Assembly (NCBI RefSeq): GCF_039521745.1
Contig: NZ_BAAACT010000168.1
Source: Faecalicatena contorta
Lineage (GTDB): Bacteria > Bacillota > Clostridia > Lachnospirales > Lachnospiraceae
DNA length: 64,000 nucleotides
Reading direction: 5' to 3' (one strand)
Below are positions 26,373 to 35,762 of this stretch, in pieces (the first letter of the stretch is position 1; every line of letters starts with the position of its first letter). The position numbers were made by a program, and so were the translations under genes. The notes under the pieces were generated by a model. It saw nothing but the letters and a program-made list of their open reading frames with translations. It had not been told where the DNA came from and did not search any database.

Positions 26373-27716
26373 ATGAGTAAAGTATCAGGATTATTTCAGG
26401 ATCTGACAACTATAAAAGAGGCCAGGAACGGAAGGCTGGCAAGCTGGGACCAGAGAGGCAAGAACCAGGACTACTGGGAAATTCCTGCAAAGGAGAGCAT
26501 TACCCTGGGAGAGATTGAAGGCCCCGGCTGTATCACACATATCTGGATGACCTCATCCTGCCGCAGGGTAAAGGCACCCAGCATCCTGGATCCGGTGCAG
26601 AATGCATCCGCAGCACCGGTGATGGAAATCCATCCGGCGCTGGGCGTCATCTGGGACGATTATGACCCGTTTTACTATAGGAAGGCATTGATCAAAATTA
26701 CTTGGGATGACCAGGATACGCCGAGCGTTCTGGCGCCTTTGGGAGACTTCTTCTGTATCGGGAACTGCTATCCGGGGAATTTCTCTTCCCTTCCATTCAA
26801 TGTATCGCTGAAACCGGAGGAGGCAGGACGATACGGCGCGCCGTGTTCCGTATCCTGTTATTTTCCGATGCCGTTTAATAAGAAGGCAAAGATTGAGATT
26901 ATCAATGAAAATGAACTGCCGTTTATTTTGTATTTCAATATCGACTATGAGATGTATAAGAAACCGCTGGACGAAAATACCGCATATTTCCATTCCAGCT
27001 GGCACAGAGAGAATCCGTGTGACGGATGGGGACCTGATATCCAGGTGAATTCACCGGAGGTAAATAATGTCACTAATCTGAAGGGGGAAGGCAATTACAC
27101 CGTCCTGGATGTGGAAGGAACCGGCCATTACGTGGGATGCAACCTGACCGTGAAGCATTATCAGGGCAGCTGGTGGGGCGAAGGAAACGACATGTTCTTT
27201 ATTGACGGGGAAGAGTATCCAAGCCTTAACGGCACAGGAACGGAGGATTACTTTAACCATGCATGGGGTATGCAGCGCAATGCATTCCCATTCTTTGGAA
27301 CCATCGTGCACGAAGGAGATACGGACGGATTCCATGTATCCTACCGGTTCCATATCACGGATCCGGTCAGGTTTGAAAAGCGCCTTCGAGTAACGATTGA
27401 GCATGGCCATGCAAACCATTTATCGGACGACTGGAGTTCCACGGCGTACTGGTATCAGACCCTTCCGACCGCAAAGCCGCTTACGATCCTTCCGTTGGAG
27501 GAGCGTCTGCCTAATGTGCCTGTGCTTCCCGAAAGGGACCTGAAGATGCCACAGTTAACAGAAGAAATGCAGGCAGCCAGGGATTCTTACGAGAAACGCT
27601 GGGAAGAGTACTCTCCGGCACGGCAGGAGCAATTTAGAATCAAGGAGAACAAAGCGCGCCGCGAGTCGGCGCTCAATACGGAGTTCGCAAAAAAACTGCG
27701 TGAAGAATACAAGTAA
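26373..27716 (+). CDS. GH172-type glycoside hydrolase (DUF2961)
   Basis: A 447-aa DUF2961 protein. This family was assigned to glycoside hydrolase family GH172, with known activities on alpha-fructofuranosides/difructose dianhydride I and arabinofuranosides. The conserved core is visible: GEIEGPGCITHIWMT near residue 50, then GTGTEDYFNHAWG, whose Glu (E291) is a candidate catalytic residue, and YRFHITDPVRF. No signal peptide is seen, so it acts on imported sugar. It lies 22 bp before a GH32 gene and after an oligosaccharide transporter, which points to opening of difructose anhydrides or related fructosides (inference). Confidence 0.82.
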   Translation: MSKVSGLFQDLTTIKEARNGRLASWDQRGKNQDYWEIPAKESITLGEIEGPGCITHIWMTSSCRRVKAPSILDPVQNASAAPVMEIHPALGVIWDDYDPFYYRKALIKITWDDQDTPSVLAPLGDFFCIGNCYPGNFSSLPFNVSLKPEEAGRYGAPCSVSCYFPMPFNKKAKIEIINENELPFILYFNIDYEMYKKPLDENTAYFHSSWHRENPCDGWGPDIQVNSPEVNNVTNLKGEGNYTVLDVEGTGHYVGCNLTVKHYQGSWWGEGNDMFFIDGEEYPSLNGTGTEDYFNHAWGMQRNAFPFFGTIVHEGDTDGFHVSYRFHITDPVRFEKRLRVTIEHGHANHLSDDWSSTAYWYQTLPTAKPLTILPLEERLPNVPVLPERDLKMPQLTEEMQAARDSYEKRWEEYSPARQEQFRIKENKARRESALNTEFAKKLREEYK

Positions 27717-27737
27717 TGGGAGAACTGGAGGCGTTTT

Positions 27738-29216
27738 ATGTCTAAGGAATTAATGCAGCAAAATATCGAGAAGGCCCAGAGGGAGATTGACGCGAAAAAG
27801 GAATACGTAAGAAAGGGCAAAATGCGCCAGCACTACCACTTTATGCCGCAGACCGGCTGGCTCAATGATCCGAACGGGCTGATCTTCTACAAGGGAAAAT
27901 ATCATTTTTTCTACCAGTACAACCCATATGAAGGATTCTGGTCCTGTATGCACTGGGGGCACGCGGTAAGCGGGGATCTGGTACATTGGGAATACCTGCC
28001 TCTTGCGCTGGCTCCAAGTGAAAGCTATGACAATCATCACCAGGGGGGCTGTTTCTCGGGAAGCGCGATCGAGCATGACGGGAAATTATTCCTGATGTAC
28101 ACAGGGACAACGAATAACGGGAAGGGCTTTGAGCAGTCCCAGTGTATTGCATACAGCGAGGATGGGATTCATTTTGAAAAGTATAAAGGCAATCCGGTGC
28201 TGACCGCACCCGAGGGGATTCCGGGAGACTTCTTCCGTGACCCCAAGCTCTGGAAGCACGAGGACACGTATTATGTGGTCTGTGGGGCGAACAAAGACGG
28301 CATGGCCCAGGCGCTTTTATACAAGTCACAAGATATGTTCCACTGGGAATTTGTGAATATCCTGGCAGAAAGCCGGGGCGAGTGGGGATATATGTGGGAG
28401 TGCCCGGATTTTTACCCCATCGGTGACAAATACGTCCTGATGTTCTCCCCTATGGGGGCAAAAGAAAGGACCAGTGTATATCTGGTAGGTGATTTTGACT
28501 ATCAGACCGGAAAATTTTACTATACCGTATCCGGGGAAATCGACTGGGGATTCGACTACTATGCCCCGCAGTCCTTCCTGTCCCCGGACGGCAGGCGGAT
28601 CATCGTCGGATGGGCTAATGCCTGGGACTGGATGCCGTTCTGGAAGGACTGGGGCCCCACCTACAAGGAAGGGTGGTGCGGCTTCTTCAATCTTCCGAGG
28701 GAGGTCGTGCTCTGCGGGGACAATACCCTGCAGTTTCTGCCGGTCAGTGAATTGGAACAGCTCAGAAAGGATGAGCAGGTACAGCGAAATGTGACATTAG
28801 AGGCGGAAAACCCCCTCCTGTTCCGGGAAGGCAGCGTATACGAGGCAAAGCTCAAAATTAACCTAAAAGAATCGACCGCAAAGAAGATCTGTATGGAACT
28901 GCGCTCCTCAGACGAAAAGAAAACGCTGGTAGTCTTCGATTTTGAAAAAGCAGAGATCAGCTTTGACAGAAGCCGGGCTGATGGCTGGAGCAAGGGCACC
29001 GCCAAGAGTCCATTGAACCTGCTGGGAAAGGACTACTTGGATATCCATATATTCTCAGATCAGAGTTCGGTAGAAATGTTCAGCAATCATTACCAGAATA
29101 ACATATCATGCAATATATTCGCCCCGGAAACAGAGTGTGGGAATTACATAACGGCACAGGGGGGAAAGCTAAGTATTGAGCTTATGGAAACTTGGGATTT
29201 GGAGGGCGTGATGTAG
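27738..29216 (+). CDS. GH32 beta-fructofuranosidase (intracellular)
   Basis: A 492-aa glycoside hydrolase family 32 enzyme. The three catalytic motifs are present: WLNDPNG with nucleophile D44, FRDPKLW with the transition-state Asp, and WECPDFY with acid/base E221. A C-terminal beta-sandwich follows. There is no signal peptide, so it cleaves terminal fructose from imported sucrose, fructo-oligosaccharides or the products of the GH172 enzyme. It is the last gene of the operon; a long hairpin begins at its stop codon. Confidence 0.9.
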   Translation: MSKELMQQNIEKAQREIDAKKEYVRKGKMRQHYHFMPQTGWLNDPNGLIFYKGKYHFFYQYNPYEGFWSCMHWGHAVSGDLVHWEYLPLALAPSESYDNHHQGGCFSGSAIEHDGKLFLMYTGTTNNGKGFEQSQCIAYSEDGIHFEKYKGNPVLTAPEGIPGDFFRDPKLWKHEDTYYVVCGANKDGMAQALLYKSQDMFHWEFVNILAESRGEWGYMWECPDFYPIGDKYVLMFSPMGAKERTSVYLVGDFDYQTGKFYYTVSGEIDWGFDYYAPQSFLSPDGRRIIVGWANAWDWMPFWKDWGPTYKEGWCGFFNLPREVVLCGDNTLQFLPVSELEQLRKDEQVQRNVTLEAENPLLFREGSVYEAKLKINLKESTAKKICMELRSSDEKKTLVVFDFEKAEISFDRSRADGWSKGTAKSPLNLLGKDYLDIHIFSDQSSVEMFSNHYQNNISCNIFAPETECGNYITAQGGKLSIELMETWDLEGVM

Positions 29217-29288
29217 GGGACGCTTGACGAGAACCGGGACGGGATGCATACGTCTGCATCCCGTCCCGTTCTCCGTCAGGCGTCCCCT
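29215..29288. terminator. 74-nt long hairpin between convergent genes
   Basis: AGGGGACGC (29215-29223) pairs with GCGTCCCCT (29280-29288). Inside, TGAC/GTCA, GAGAA/TTCTC and CGGGACGGGATGCA/TGCATCCCGTCCCG complete a stem of about 34 bp with two single-base bulges and loop TACGTC. No T run. It separates the GH32 gene from the opposite-strand phosphofructokinase gene. Confidence 0.7.
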
Positions 29289-29320
29289 CATCCGTTCCCG
29301 CGGCTAAAGCCCGTGAATTA

Positions 29321-30550
29321 TTAAACAGTTCTTCTGTAAGCGAACATGGGGACTCCCTCCTCCATTGGAACATGGACTTCCCCCTGGATCAGAGGCTTTG
29401 CATAGTCGATAAATGCATCACCCACATCCGTGCCTTCCCTTGTAATCCATTCTGCCGGAACCGTTTTTTCCCTGTTGCAGACATGGTTGACATCGGTTGT
29501 CACGTAATCAATTGTATAGGGCTTGTCCTGGATTCTTTTGAAAGCAATCATCTTTCCGGTCTCGCCCTCCAGTGCACATTTTACGCCGAATGCACCGGAG
29601 GCTATAGCTTCTTTTTGATCTGTCCCGGAGAGCATGGTGCTGGAGCAGCGCTGAGATACGTTTAGTTCCACGGAACGGACTTTTATGCCAAGCCGTTCCT
29701 TGATCAGATTCTCCAGATATTTTCCGGAGCCGGCCAGCATCTTGTGGCCAAAGGCGTCTACGCCTACGTCGCTGGCAAACTCGCAGATGAAGGTACCGTC
29801 TTTGTCATGAATACCTTCGGATATACATACAACCAGGTTGGGAGTTTGTTCCAGGGCCTCCTCCACTTTTTGAAGGAATGCTTCCTGGTCAAATGCTGCC
29901 TCAGGAAGATAGATCAGTACCGGGTTGTCCCCCTCGAACTTCCGGGCCAGAGCGCTGGCGGCGGTCAGCCAGCCGGCATGGCGTCCCATAATCTCTACGA
30001 TGGTAACGGATTTTTTATTGTCATATACGGAGGCGTCCAGGGTGATTTCTCTGACCGTAGATGCAATGAATTTGGCGGCGCTGCCGAAGCCCGGGGTGTG
30101 GTCTGTCTCCACAAGATCGTTGTCGATTGTCTTGGGAATCCCGATGAACTTGATGTCGCTGCCGGTTTTAGCGGCATAGCGGGAAAGTTTGCTTACGGTA
30201 TCCATGGAGTCGTTTCCTCCGATATAGAAAAAATATCCGATATTTAATGCATTAAGCTTTTCCATTAGCTCTGGATATACCGGATCGTCCAGATCCTCGG
30301 GAAGTTTATAGCGGCAGGATCCCAGATAGGATCCGGGAGTCGTCTTGATCAATTCCAGTTCGCCGGAGCGCTCCAGAGGCTCCATATCCATGTAATGCCC
30401 GGCGAGGAAGCCCTCGATTCCGTTGATCATTCCATATACAGCGCCAAAAGAATCTTCCCGGTTCAATGCCTCATATACAACGCCGTAAAGGCTGGCATTG
30501 ATGACTGCGGTTGGTCCGCCTGACTGGCCCACGATAACATTTTTCTTCAT
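29321..30550 (-). CDS. 6-phosphofructokinase, PPi-type signature
   Basis: A 409-aa phosphofructokinase that phosphorylates fructose 6-phosphate. It starts MKKNVIVGQSGGPTAVINAS at ATG 30550, with GGAGGG 7 bases upstream. The phosphoryl-donor loop reads GGNDSM and the next motif PKTIDND. A Lys before TIDND and an Asp where ATP enzymes have the second Gly of GGDGS are the known marks of pyrophosphate-dependent enzymes. The first Asp of GGDDS is Asn here. So PPi is the likely donor, but this needs testing. Being next to a fructosidase locus is metabolically fitting. Confidence 0.88.
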   Translation of the reverse strand: MKKNVIVGQSGGPTAVINASLYGVVYEALNREDSFGAVYGMINGIEGFLAGHYMDMEPLERSGELELIKTTPGSYLGSCRYKLPEDLDDPVYPELMEKLNALNIGYFFYIGGNDSMDTVSKLSRYAAKTGSDIKFIGIPKTIDNDLVETDHTPGFGSAAKFIASTVREITLDASVYDNKKSVTIVEIMGRHAGWLTAASALARKFEGDNPVLIYLPEAAFDQEAFLQKVEEALEQTPNLVVCISEGIHDKDGTFICEFASDVGVDAFGHKMLAGSGKYLENLIKERLGIKVRSVELNVSQRCSSTMLSGTDQKEAIASGAFGVKCALEGETGKMIAFKRIQDKPYTIDYVTTDVNHVCNREKTVPAEWITREGTDVGDAFIDYAKPLIQGEVHVPMEEGVPMFAYRRTV

Positions 30551-30625
30551 AAATAATCCCTCCAAAGCTATTTTCATTTTTGTCATACCTATAACTATAA
30601 TGGATAAAGACATTTTTTACAATAG

Positions 30626-30661
30626 GTTACTATGCGCGGCCCCGTGGATAGCAGCTGTAAC
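30626..30661. repeat. REP-like palindrome, copy 1
   Basis: GTTACTATGCGCGGCCCCG (30626-30644) with a partly paired right half ending GTAAC (30661). One of four related intergenic elements (see 39278, 45971 and 58216). Confidence 0.5.
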
Positions 30662-30691
30662 AGGTATAAAACGGATTTTATGATAAAACAG

Positions 30692-30720
30692 TTGGAAATT
30701 TGGTCAATGTGCAGTATAAT
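30692..30720 (+). promoter_or_regulatory. promoter of the glycosyltransferase gene
   Basis: TTGGAA (30692-30697), 17-bp spacer, TATAAT (30715-30720), 28 bp before the start codon. Confidence 0.6.
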
Positions 30721-30748
30721 TGCTGTATCTGAGTAAAGAGGTGTTCTT

Positions 30749-31765
30749 ATGAAATATATATCATTTGCAATTCCATGCTACAATTCTGAAGCGTATATGG
30801 AAAAGGCGATACAATCAATATTAAAGGGCGGGGAAGATGTGGAGATCATCATTGTGAATGATGGCTCCGAGGACGGTACAGAAGAGATTGCCCGGCATTA
30901 TGCAGATTTGTATCCAACGATTATTAAGGCGGTAAATAAGGAGAACGGGGGACACGGCGATGCTGTCAATGCGGGACTGGCCCATGCAACTGGACGATAC
31001 TTTAAGGTGGTGGACAGCGATGACTGGGTAGATGAGGAGGCCCTCATGCAGATCCTGGAAGCGGTCAGGGGCTTTGTGCAGACGGAGACGGAAGTGGACA
31101 TGATTGTTTCAAATTATGTGTATGAAAAGGTTGGGGTTGAGCATAAGAAGGTCATCCATTACCGCAATGTGCTGCCGCAGAACCAGATATTCCATTGGGA
31201 CGATATCGGGCATTTCCGGCTGGACCAGTATATTCTGATGCATTCCGTCCTCTACCGGACCGAGATGTTAAAGTTATGCCAGCTCAGGCTGCCGAAGCAT
31301 ACATTTTATGTGGATAACATTTATGTATATTATCCACTGCCGCACGTGCGCACGATCTACTATATGGATGTTGACTTCTACAGGTATTTTATCGGGCGTG
31401 AGGATCAATCCGTTAACGAAAAGGTGATGATCAGCAGGATAGACCAGCAGATATTCGTAAACAAGTGCATGATAAATATGTATGAACTGCGGATGATTTC
31501 CAGTAAAAAGCTGCGTAAATACATGATTAATTACCTTGCAATTATGATGACTGTATCCTCGATTTTGTGTATCCGTTCCAAGAAAAAGGCGAATCTGGAA
31601 AAGAAGGCGGAACTGTGGCAGTATCTGAAGAAAAAGGATTATGGCACTTACTTTAAGATTCGTTACGGAATCCTGGGCCAGACGATCAATCTTCCCGGCA
31701 AGTCCGGACGAAAGGTATCCTCCATGGCTTACAGCGTGGCAAGAAGGCTTATCGGATTTAATTAG
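30749..31765 (+). CDS. family 2 glycosyltransferase
   Basis: A 338-aa GT-A fold glycosyltransferase. The N-terminal nucleotide-sugar domain has FAIPCYNSEAYMEKAI, IVNDGSEDGT and the metal-binding VVDSDDW. The C-terminal third is basic and has no clear membrane anchor. It transfers a sugar to an unknown acceptor, perhaps a surface polysaccharide or teichoic acid. It is a single gene with its own promoter. Confidence 0.88.
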   Translation: MKYISFAIPCYNSEAYMEKAIQSILKGGEDVEIIIVNDGSEDGTEEIARHYADLYPTIIKAVNKENGGHGDAVNAGLAHATGRYFKVVDSDDWVDEEALMQILEAVRGFVQTETEVDMIVSNYVYEKVGVEHKKVIHYRNVLPQNQIFHWDDIGHFRLDQYILMHSVLYRTEMLKLCQLRLPKHTFYVDNIYVYYPLPHVRTIYYMDVDFYRYFIGREDQSVNEKVMISRIDQQIFVNKCMINMYELRMISSKKLRKYMINYLAIMMTVSSILCIRSKKKANLEKKAELWQYLKKKDYGTYFKIRYGILGQTINLPGKSGRKVSSMAYSVARRLIGFN

Positions 31766-31934
31766 CCGATACGGTACGATCTCGGATATTACGAAAAGTT
31801 TTTTGCTTTACGGTCCGGCGAAAGCTATGGAACAAAATTCGCACGGCTGCATGTGCATATAGAAAATATTTAACTGAAAAGAGCATAATTTACCAGCCAT
31901 GGTACATACTAGTAATAAAAAAGGAGTGTGTATT

Positions 31935-32540
31935 ATGGCTGTTAATTTTTCAGAAAGTAAAACAAAAGAAAACCTGATGAGAGCATTTGCCGGGGAGAGC
32001 CAGGCGAGAAACAGATATACGATCGCTGCAGATAAGGCCAGAGAGATGAAAATGTATACGATTGCCGACATCTTTTTGTATACGGCTGATCAGGAGCGCG
32101 CCCATGCGGAGAGGTATTACGAACTGCTGAAAGATCTGTCCGGTGAGACAATCTTTATTGACGGAGGTTATCCGGTAGATCAGCAGACGACTCTGGCCGA
32201 GCTTTTGAGAGCTGCGGAGCACAATGAAAAAGAGGAATATGAGGATGTTTACCAGGCATTTGGCGATGTGGCTAAGGAAGAGGGATTTTTAGAGGCGGCC
32301 TCTGCATTCTATCAGATCGCAGAGATTGAACACACCCATCAGGTTCGTTTTGGTGAAATCGCCGGCATGCTGGAGACCAACCAATACTTTGCGTGCGAGA
32401 ATGAAAGCAAATGGATCTGTACGAACTGCGGATATATCCACGAGGGAAAACAGGCTCCGGCTGTGTGCCCTGTCTGCCGCCATGCGCAGGGGTATTTTCT
32501 GCCATATGCATATGCTGCATATAAGGGAGAAGGAAGATAA
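31935..32540 (+). CDS. rbr: rubrerythrin
   Basis: A 201-aa protein with an N-terminal ferritin-like diiron domain (FAGESQARNRYT, QERAHAERYYE, EIEHTHQVRF supply Glu/His ligands) and a C-terminal rubredoxin iron site (CTNCGYIHEG...CPVCRH). Rubrerythrins reduce hydrogen peroxide in anaerobes with electrons from NADH via rubredoxin. The ATG at 31935 has AAGGAG upstream. Confidence 0.94.
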   Translation: MAVNFSESKTKENLMRAFAGESQARNRYTIAADKAREMKMYTIADIFLYTADQERAHAERYYELLKDLSGETIFIDGGYPVDQQTTLAELLRAAEHNEKEEYEDVYQAFGDVAKEEGFLEAASAFYQIAEIEHTHQVRFGEIAGMLETNQYFACENESKWICTNCGYIHEGKQAPAVCPVCRHAQGYFLPYAYAAYKGEGR

Positions 32541-32605
32541 CCAGAAAAGATATACCCAAACGGGTAAGAACCATCTGTTAACTGAATAGTCAAAAGGAGC
32601 GGGAT

Positions 32606-34348
32606 ATGAGCCAGAAAGTAGAGAATCTGCTGAACCTTGCATTAGATGCTACGGAAGAAGAACGCGTCAGGTCACTGGAACTGGAGGTGGGATATAACCC
32701 GATTGAAAGAGAATGGGATCTGGTGATTAAGTATTCGGGTTCCCTTGATCCGGTGAGAGCGCTGGCAACGTCTGTGACGGAACTTGCAAATGAGTATGCG
32801 ATTATCACAGTACGGGAATCTGTGATTGACAGGCTAGCATCTATTCCCCAGATAGAGTATATTGAAAAACCAAAGAGGCTGTTTTTTCAGGTGGCGAACG
32901 GAAAGAGAGTTTCCTGCATCAATCCGGTGCAGCGAACTCCTTTTTCTTTGCTCGGAAGCGGCGTGCTGACCGCCGTAATAGATAGTGGAATTGATTATGC
33001 CAACGAGGACTTCAGAAATCCGGATGGAACGACGAGAATACGGGCGTTGTGGGATCAGACGATTCCAGGAAGTCCGCCGCAAGGCTATGCCATCGGTACG
33101 GAATATACACAGGAGCAGATTAACGAGGCGCTTGCACAGGACTCCAGAGCGGCGCAGGAGCGGATTGTGCCAAGCAGAGATACTTCCGGTCATGGAACCG
33201 CGGTAGCAGGCATTGCAGCGGGCAACGGCGCCGGCAGTCCCGGACGGCAGTATGCGGGGGTGGCGTCTGCCAGTGATCTGCTGGTTGTCAAGCTGGGAAT
33301 TCCCCGGGATGAAGGCTTTCCCAGAACAACGGAACTAATGCTGGGGGTAGATTACGCGGTTCGCAAAGCCCTGGAATACCAGATGCCTGTAGCCGTGAAT
33401 ATCAGTTTCGGAAATACATATGGTTCCCACGACGGAACCTCCCTGCTGGAGCGCTTTCTGGATGATATATCTAATTACTGGAAGTGTGCAATCTGCGTGG
33501 GCAGCGGGAATGAAGGAACCAGCGCCGGCCACACCTCCGGAAGGCTGACCGAGAATGTGGAAGAAAGTGTGCAGCTGGGAGTACAGGCTAACGAGCCCAC
33601 GGTCAATGTGCAGCTCTGGAAATCCTATGTGGATACAGTGGATATCTCCCTGGTCAGCCCGTCGGGGGTGCGGGTGGGGCCGATTCAGGATATCCTTGGC
33701 TCTCAGCGCTTTATCCTGGGAAATACGGAGATACTTCTATATTATGGGGAACCGAAACCGTACAGCGTCAAGCAGGAAATATTTATTGACTTCCTGCCCA
33801 GGCAGACCTATATAGACAGCGGCGTATGGCAGATCATCTTATATCCGCGCAGGGTGGTTACGGGAGAATATGAGATGTGGCTGCCCAGTCAGAGCGCATT
33901 GAATATAGGCACCGGGTTTTTATTTCCAAAGATTGATACGACGCTCACTATACCCTCCACGGCACTCCGGGTGATAACTGTGGGGGCATATAATGGTCTG
34001 ACTTTCAGCTATGCAGACTTTTCGGGCCGGGGGCCGGCGGCGCTCTATGAGTATGCCACGGTGCCAAAGCCGGATCTCGTGGCTCCGGGAGTCAATGTGA
34101 CATCTGTGGTGCCCGGCGGAGGTTATGCGCAGTTTACTGGAACTTCATTTGCTGCGCCCTTTGTAACCGGCAGCGCGGCACTTCTGATGGAGTGGGGGAT
34201 TGTGAAAGGGAATGACTCCTATTTGTATGGGGAGAAGGTGAAGGCTTATCTGCGGAGAGGGGCGAGAAAACTTCCGGGATTTGATCAGTGGCCGAATAAC
34301 CAGATGGGGTATGGGGCGCTTTGTGTGCGGGATAGTATACCGCTATAA
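32606..34348 (+). CDS. S8 family subtilisin-like protease (Csp-like)
   Basis: A 580-aa subtilase. The catalytic triad is visible: Asp in TAVIDSGIDY, His in SGHGTAVAG and Ser in GTSFAAPFVTG. An N-terminal propeptide-like domain of about 110 residues precedes it. An insert between His and Ser (from about residue 310) is the size of the jelly-roll domain seen in Clostridium CspB germination proteases. No signal peptide. A spore or germination function is plausible given the splB gene, but Lachnospiraceae carry several paralogs of unknown role. Confidence 0.85.
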   Translation: MSQKVENLLNLALDATEEERVRSLELEVGYNPIEREWDLVIKYSGSLDPVRALATSVTELANEYAIITVRESVIDRLASIPQIEYIEKPKRLFFQVANGKRVSCINPVQRTPFSLLGSGVLTAVIDSGIDYANEDFRNPDGTTRIRALWDQTIPGSPPQGYAIGTEYTQEQINEALAQDSRAAQERIVPSRDTSGHGTAVAGIAAGNGAGSPGRQYAGVASASDLLVVKLGIPRDEGFPRTTELMLGVDYAVRKALEYQMPVAVNISFGNTYGSHDGTSLLERFLDDISNYWKCAICVGSGNEGTSAGHTSGRLTENVEESVQLGVQANEPTVNVQLWKSYVDTVDISLVSPSGVRVGPIQDILGSQRFILGNTEILLYYGEPKPYSVKQEIFIDFLPRQTYIDSGVWQIILYPRRVVTGEYEMWLPSQSALNIGTGFLFPKIDTTLTIPSTALRVITVGAYNGLTFSYADFSGRGPAALYEYATVPKPDLVAPGVNVTSVVPGGGYAQFTGTSFAAPFVTGSAALLMEWGIVKGNDSYLYGEKVKAYLRRGARKLPGFDQWPNNQMGYGALCVRDSIPL

Positions 34349-34468
34349 TATACAATATGCACCTTATTCTTAAATTAAAAGCCCTTCCGGTATAGCGCAC
34401 ACCTATAAAGAAGTAATACTTTCAATAATTTCCTCAAGGAGTTTTAAATCGTTTATTTCACAACGTCA

Positions 34469-34515
34469 TTGACAAGACGAAAAACTATCTATATAATTAA
34501 ACTTAGAGTTTAATT
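34469..34515 (+). promoter_or_regulatory. promoter and TetR-type operator
   Basis: A consensus promoter TTGACA (34469-34474), 17 bp, TATAAT (34492-34497). A perfect dyad AATTAAACT-TAG-AGTTTAATT (34495-34515) overlaps the -10 and the expected start site, 17 bp before the TetR-family start codon. This is the layout of an autorepressed tetR-type gene. Confidence 0.7.
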
Positions 34516-34532
34516 ATTGTATGGAGGAAAAC

Positions 34533-35177
34533 ATGGGACGAAGAAAGAAAGAGCCTAGAAGCGTACACAGGGAAAACATAGTATCTGCGGCATCTGCACT
34601 ATTTATGGAAAAAGGCATTGCCGCGACTTCTATGGACGATATAGCGAAAGCCGCCGGATACAGCAAAGCAACATTGTATGTATATTTTGAAAATAAAGAG
34701 GAGATAGTCGGCATTTTAGTATTAAACAGTATGAAAAAACTTTATGACTATATATCCGCTGCTTTGGCGCAGCATGAAAGCACAGAAACAAGATACAGCT
34801 TTATCTGTCGAAGCCTGGTACAGTATCAGGAAGAATTTCCTTTTTATTTTAAAATGGTGTTGGACAAAATCAACATTGATTTTGAAAGCCAAGACTATTT
34901 GCCGGAAGAAAAGGAAACATATCAAATTGGGGAAGAAATCAATGAGAAAATAAAAGATTTTTTATTGTCCGGTATGGAAAAAGGGGATTTACGGAGTGAT
35001 TTGGAAATAATGCCTGCTATCTTTAGTTTTTGGGGTATGCTTTCCGGAACCATTCAGCTTGCCGTAAACAAAGAAGAATATATTAAAAAGTCAACGGGTT
35101 TATCTAAAAAGCAGTTTTTGGAATATGGGTTTTCACTTATCTATCATTCGATTGCAACTAAGGAGAAAAGATTATGA
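34533..35177 (+). CDS. TetR/AcrR family transcriptional regulator
   Basis: A 214-aa regulator with an N-terminal TetR helix-turn-helix (TSMDDIAKAAGYSKATLYVYF) and a variable ligand-binding C-terminal half. The ATG at 34533 has GGAGG 5 bases upstream; the ATG at 34521 would place that site inside the gene. The stop overlaps the following flavoprotein start (ATGA). Its AT-rich codon use differs from the flanking genes, suggesting acquisition together with the next two genes. Confidence 0.9.
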   Translation: MGRRKKEPRSVHRENIVSAASALFMEKGIAATSMDDIAKAAGYSKATLYVYFENKEEIVGILVLNSMKKLYDYISAALAQHESTETRYSFICRSLVQYQEEFPFYFKMVLDKINIDFESQDYLPEEKETYQIGEEINEKIKDFLLSGMEKGDLRSDLEIMPAIFSFWGMLSGTIQLAVNKEEYIKKSTGLSKKQFLEYGFSLIYHSIATKEKRL

Positions 35178-35740
35178 GAAAAAATGCGCTTGCTATTTTA
35201 GGTAGTCCTCATGCAAATGGAACAACAGCAGCCATGTTAGATTTGGCAATTCATAAAGCGGAACAAGTGGGATATGCTGTAACAAAAATCAAACTGTATG
35301 AAAAGAAAATTTCTTTTTGCACAGGTTGCCGCGCTTGCATGGACACACATATTTGCATACAGAAAGATGACATGCAGGAAATTGCTGCGCTATTACATGA
35401 GTGCCAGCTTGTTATCCTTGCAGCCCCTGTTTATTGGGCAAATGTTCCGGCTCCTGTCAAAAATATGTTTGACCGATTATTGGGGACCGCTATGGAAGAA
35501 ACAGATACATTTCCTAAACCACGTTTACAGGGCAAGAAATATTTGATTTTAACTTCCTGCAATACTCCTGCCCCTTTTTCATGGATATTCGGACAGAGCA
35601 GAGGGGCAATCCGCAATATGGACGAATTTTTCAAGACCGCAGGCATGAAACCGATAGGAAAAGTGGTGCGTGCAAATGCAAAGAATAAGAAAGAACTCCC
35701 TAAGCGGACAATGAAAAAGATTGAGAGGTGTCTGAAATAA
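35174..35740 (+). CDS. flavodoxin-like NAD(P)H-dependent oxidoreductase
   Basis: A 188-aa FMN-dependent reductase of the iron-sulfur-flavoprotein/NADPH-FMN-reductase family. The FMN phosphate loop is GSPHANGTTAAM and the second flavin loop is APVYWANVPAPVKNMFDR. A cysteine motif FCTGCRACMDTHICIQ precedes it, as in family members that may hold a cluster or redox disulfide. Translationally coupled to the TetR regulator, so it is probably induced by a redox-active or toxic ligand. Confidence 0.85.
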   Translation: MRKNALAILGSPHANGTTAAMLDLAIHKAEQVGYAVTKIKLYEKKISFCTGCRACMDTHICIQKDDMQEIAALLHECQLVILAAPVYWANVPAPVKNMFDRLLGTAMEETDTFPKPRLQGKKYLILTSCNTPAPFSWIFGQSRGAIRNMDEFFKTAGMKPIGKVVRANAKNKKELPKRTMKKIERCLK

Positions 35741-35762
35741 AATATTCCGAAAGAGAATCCTA

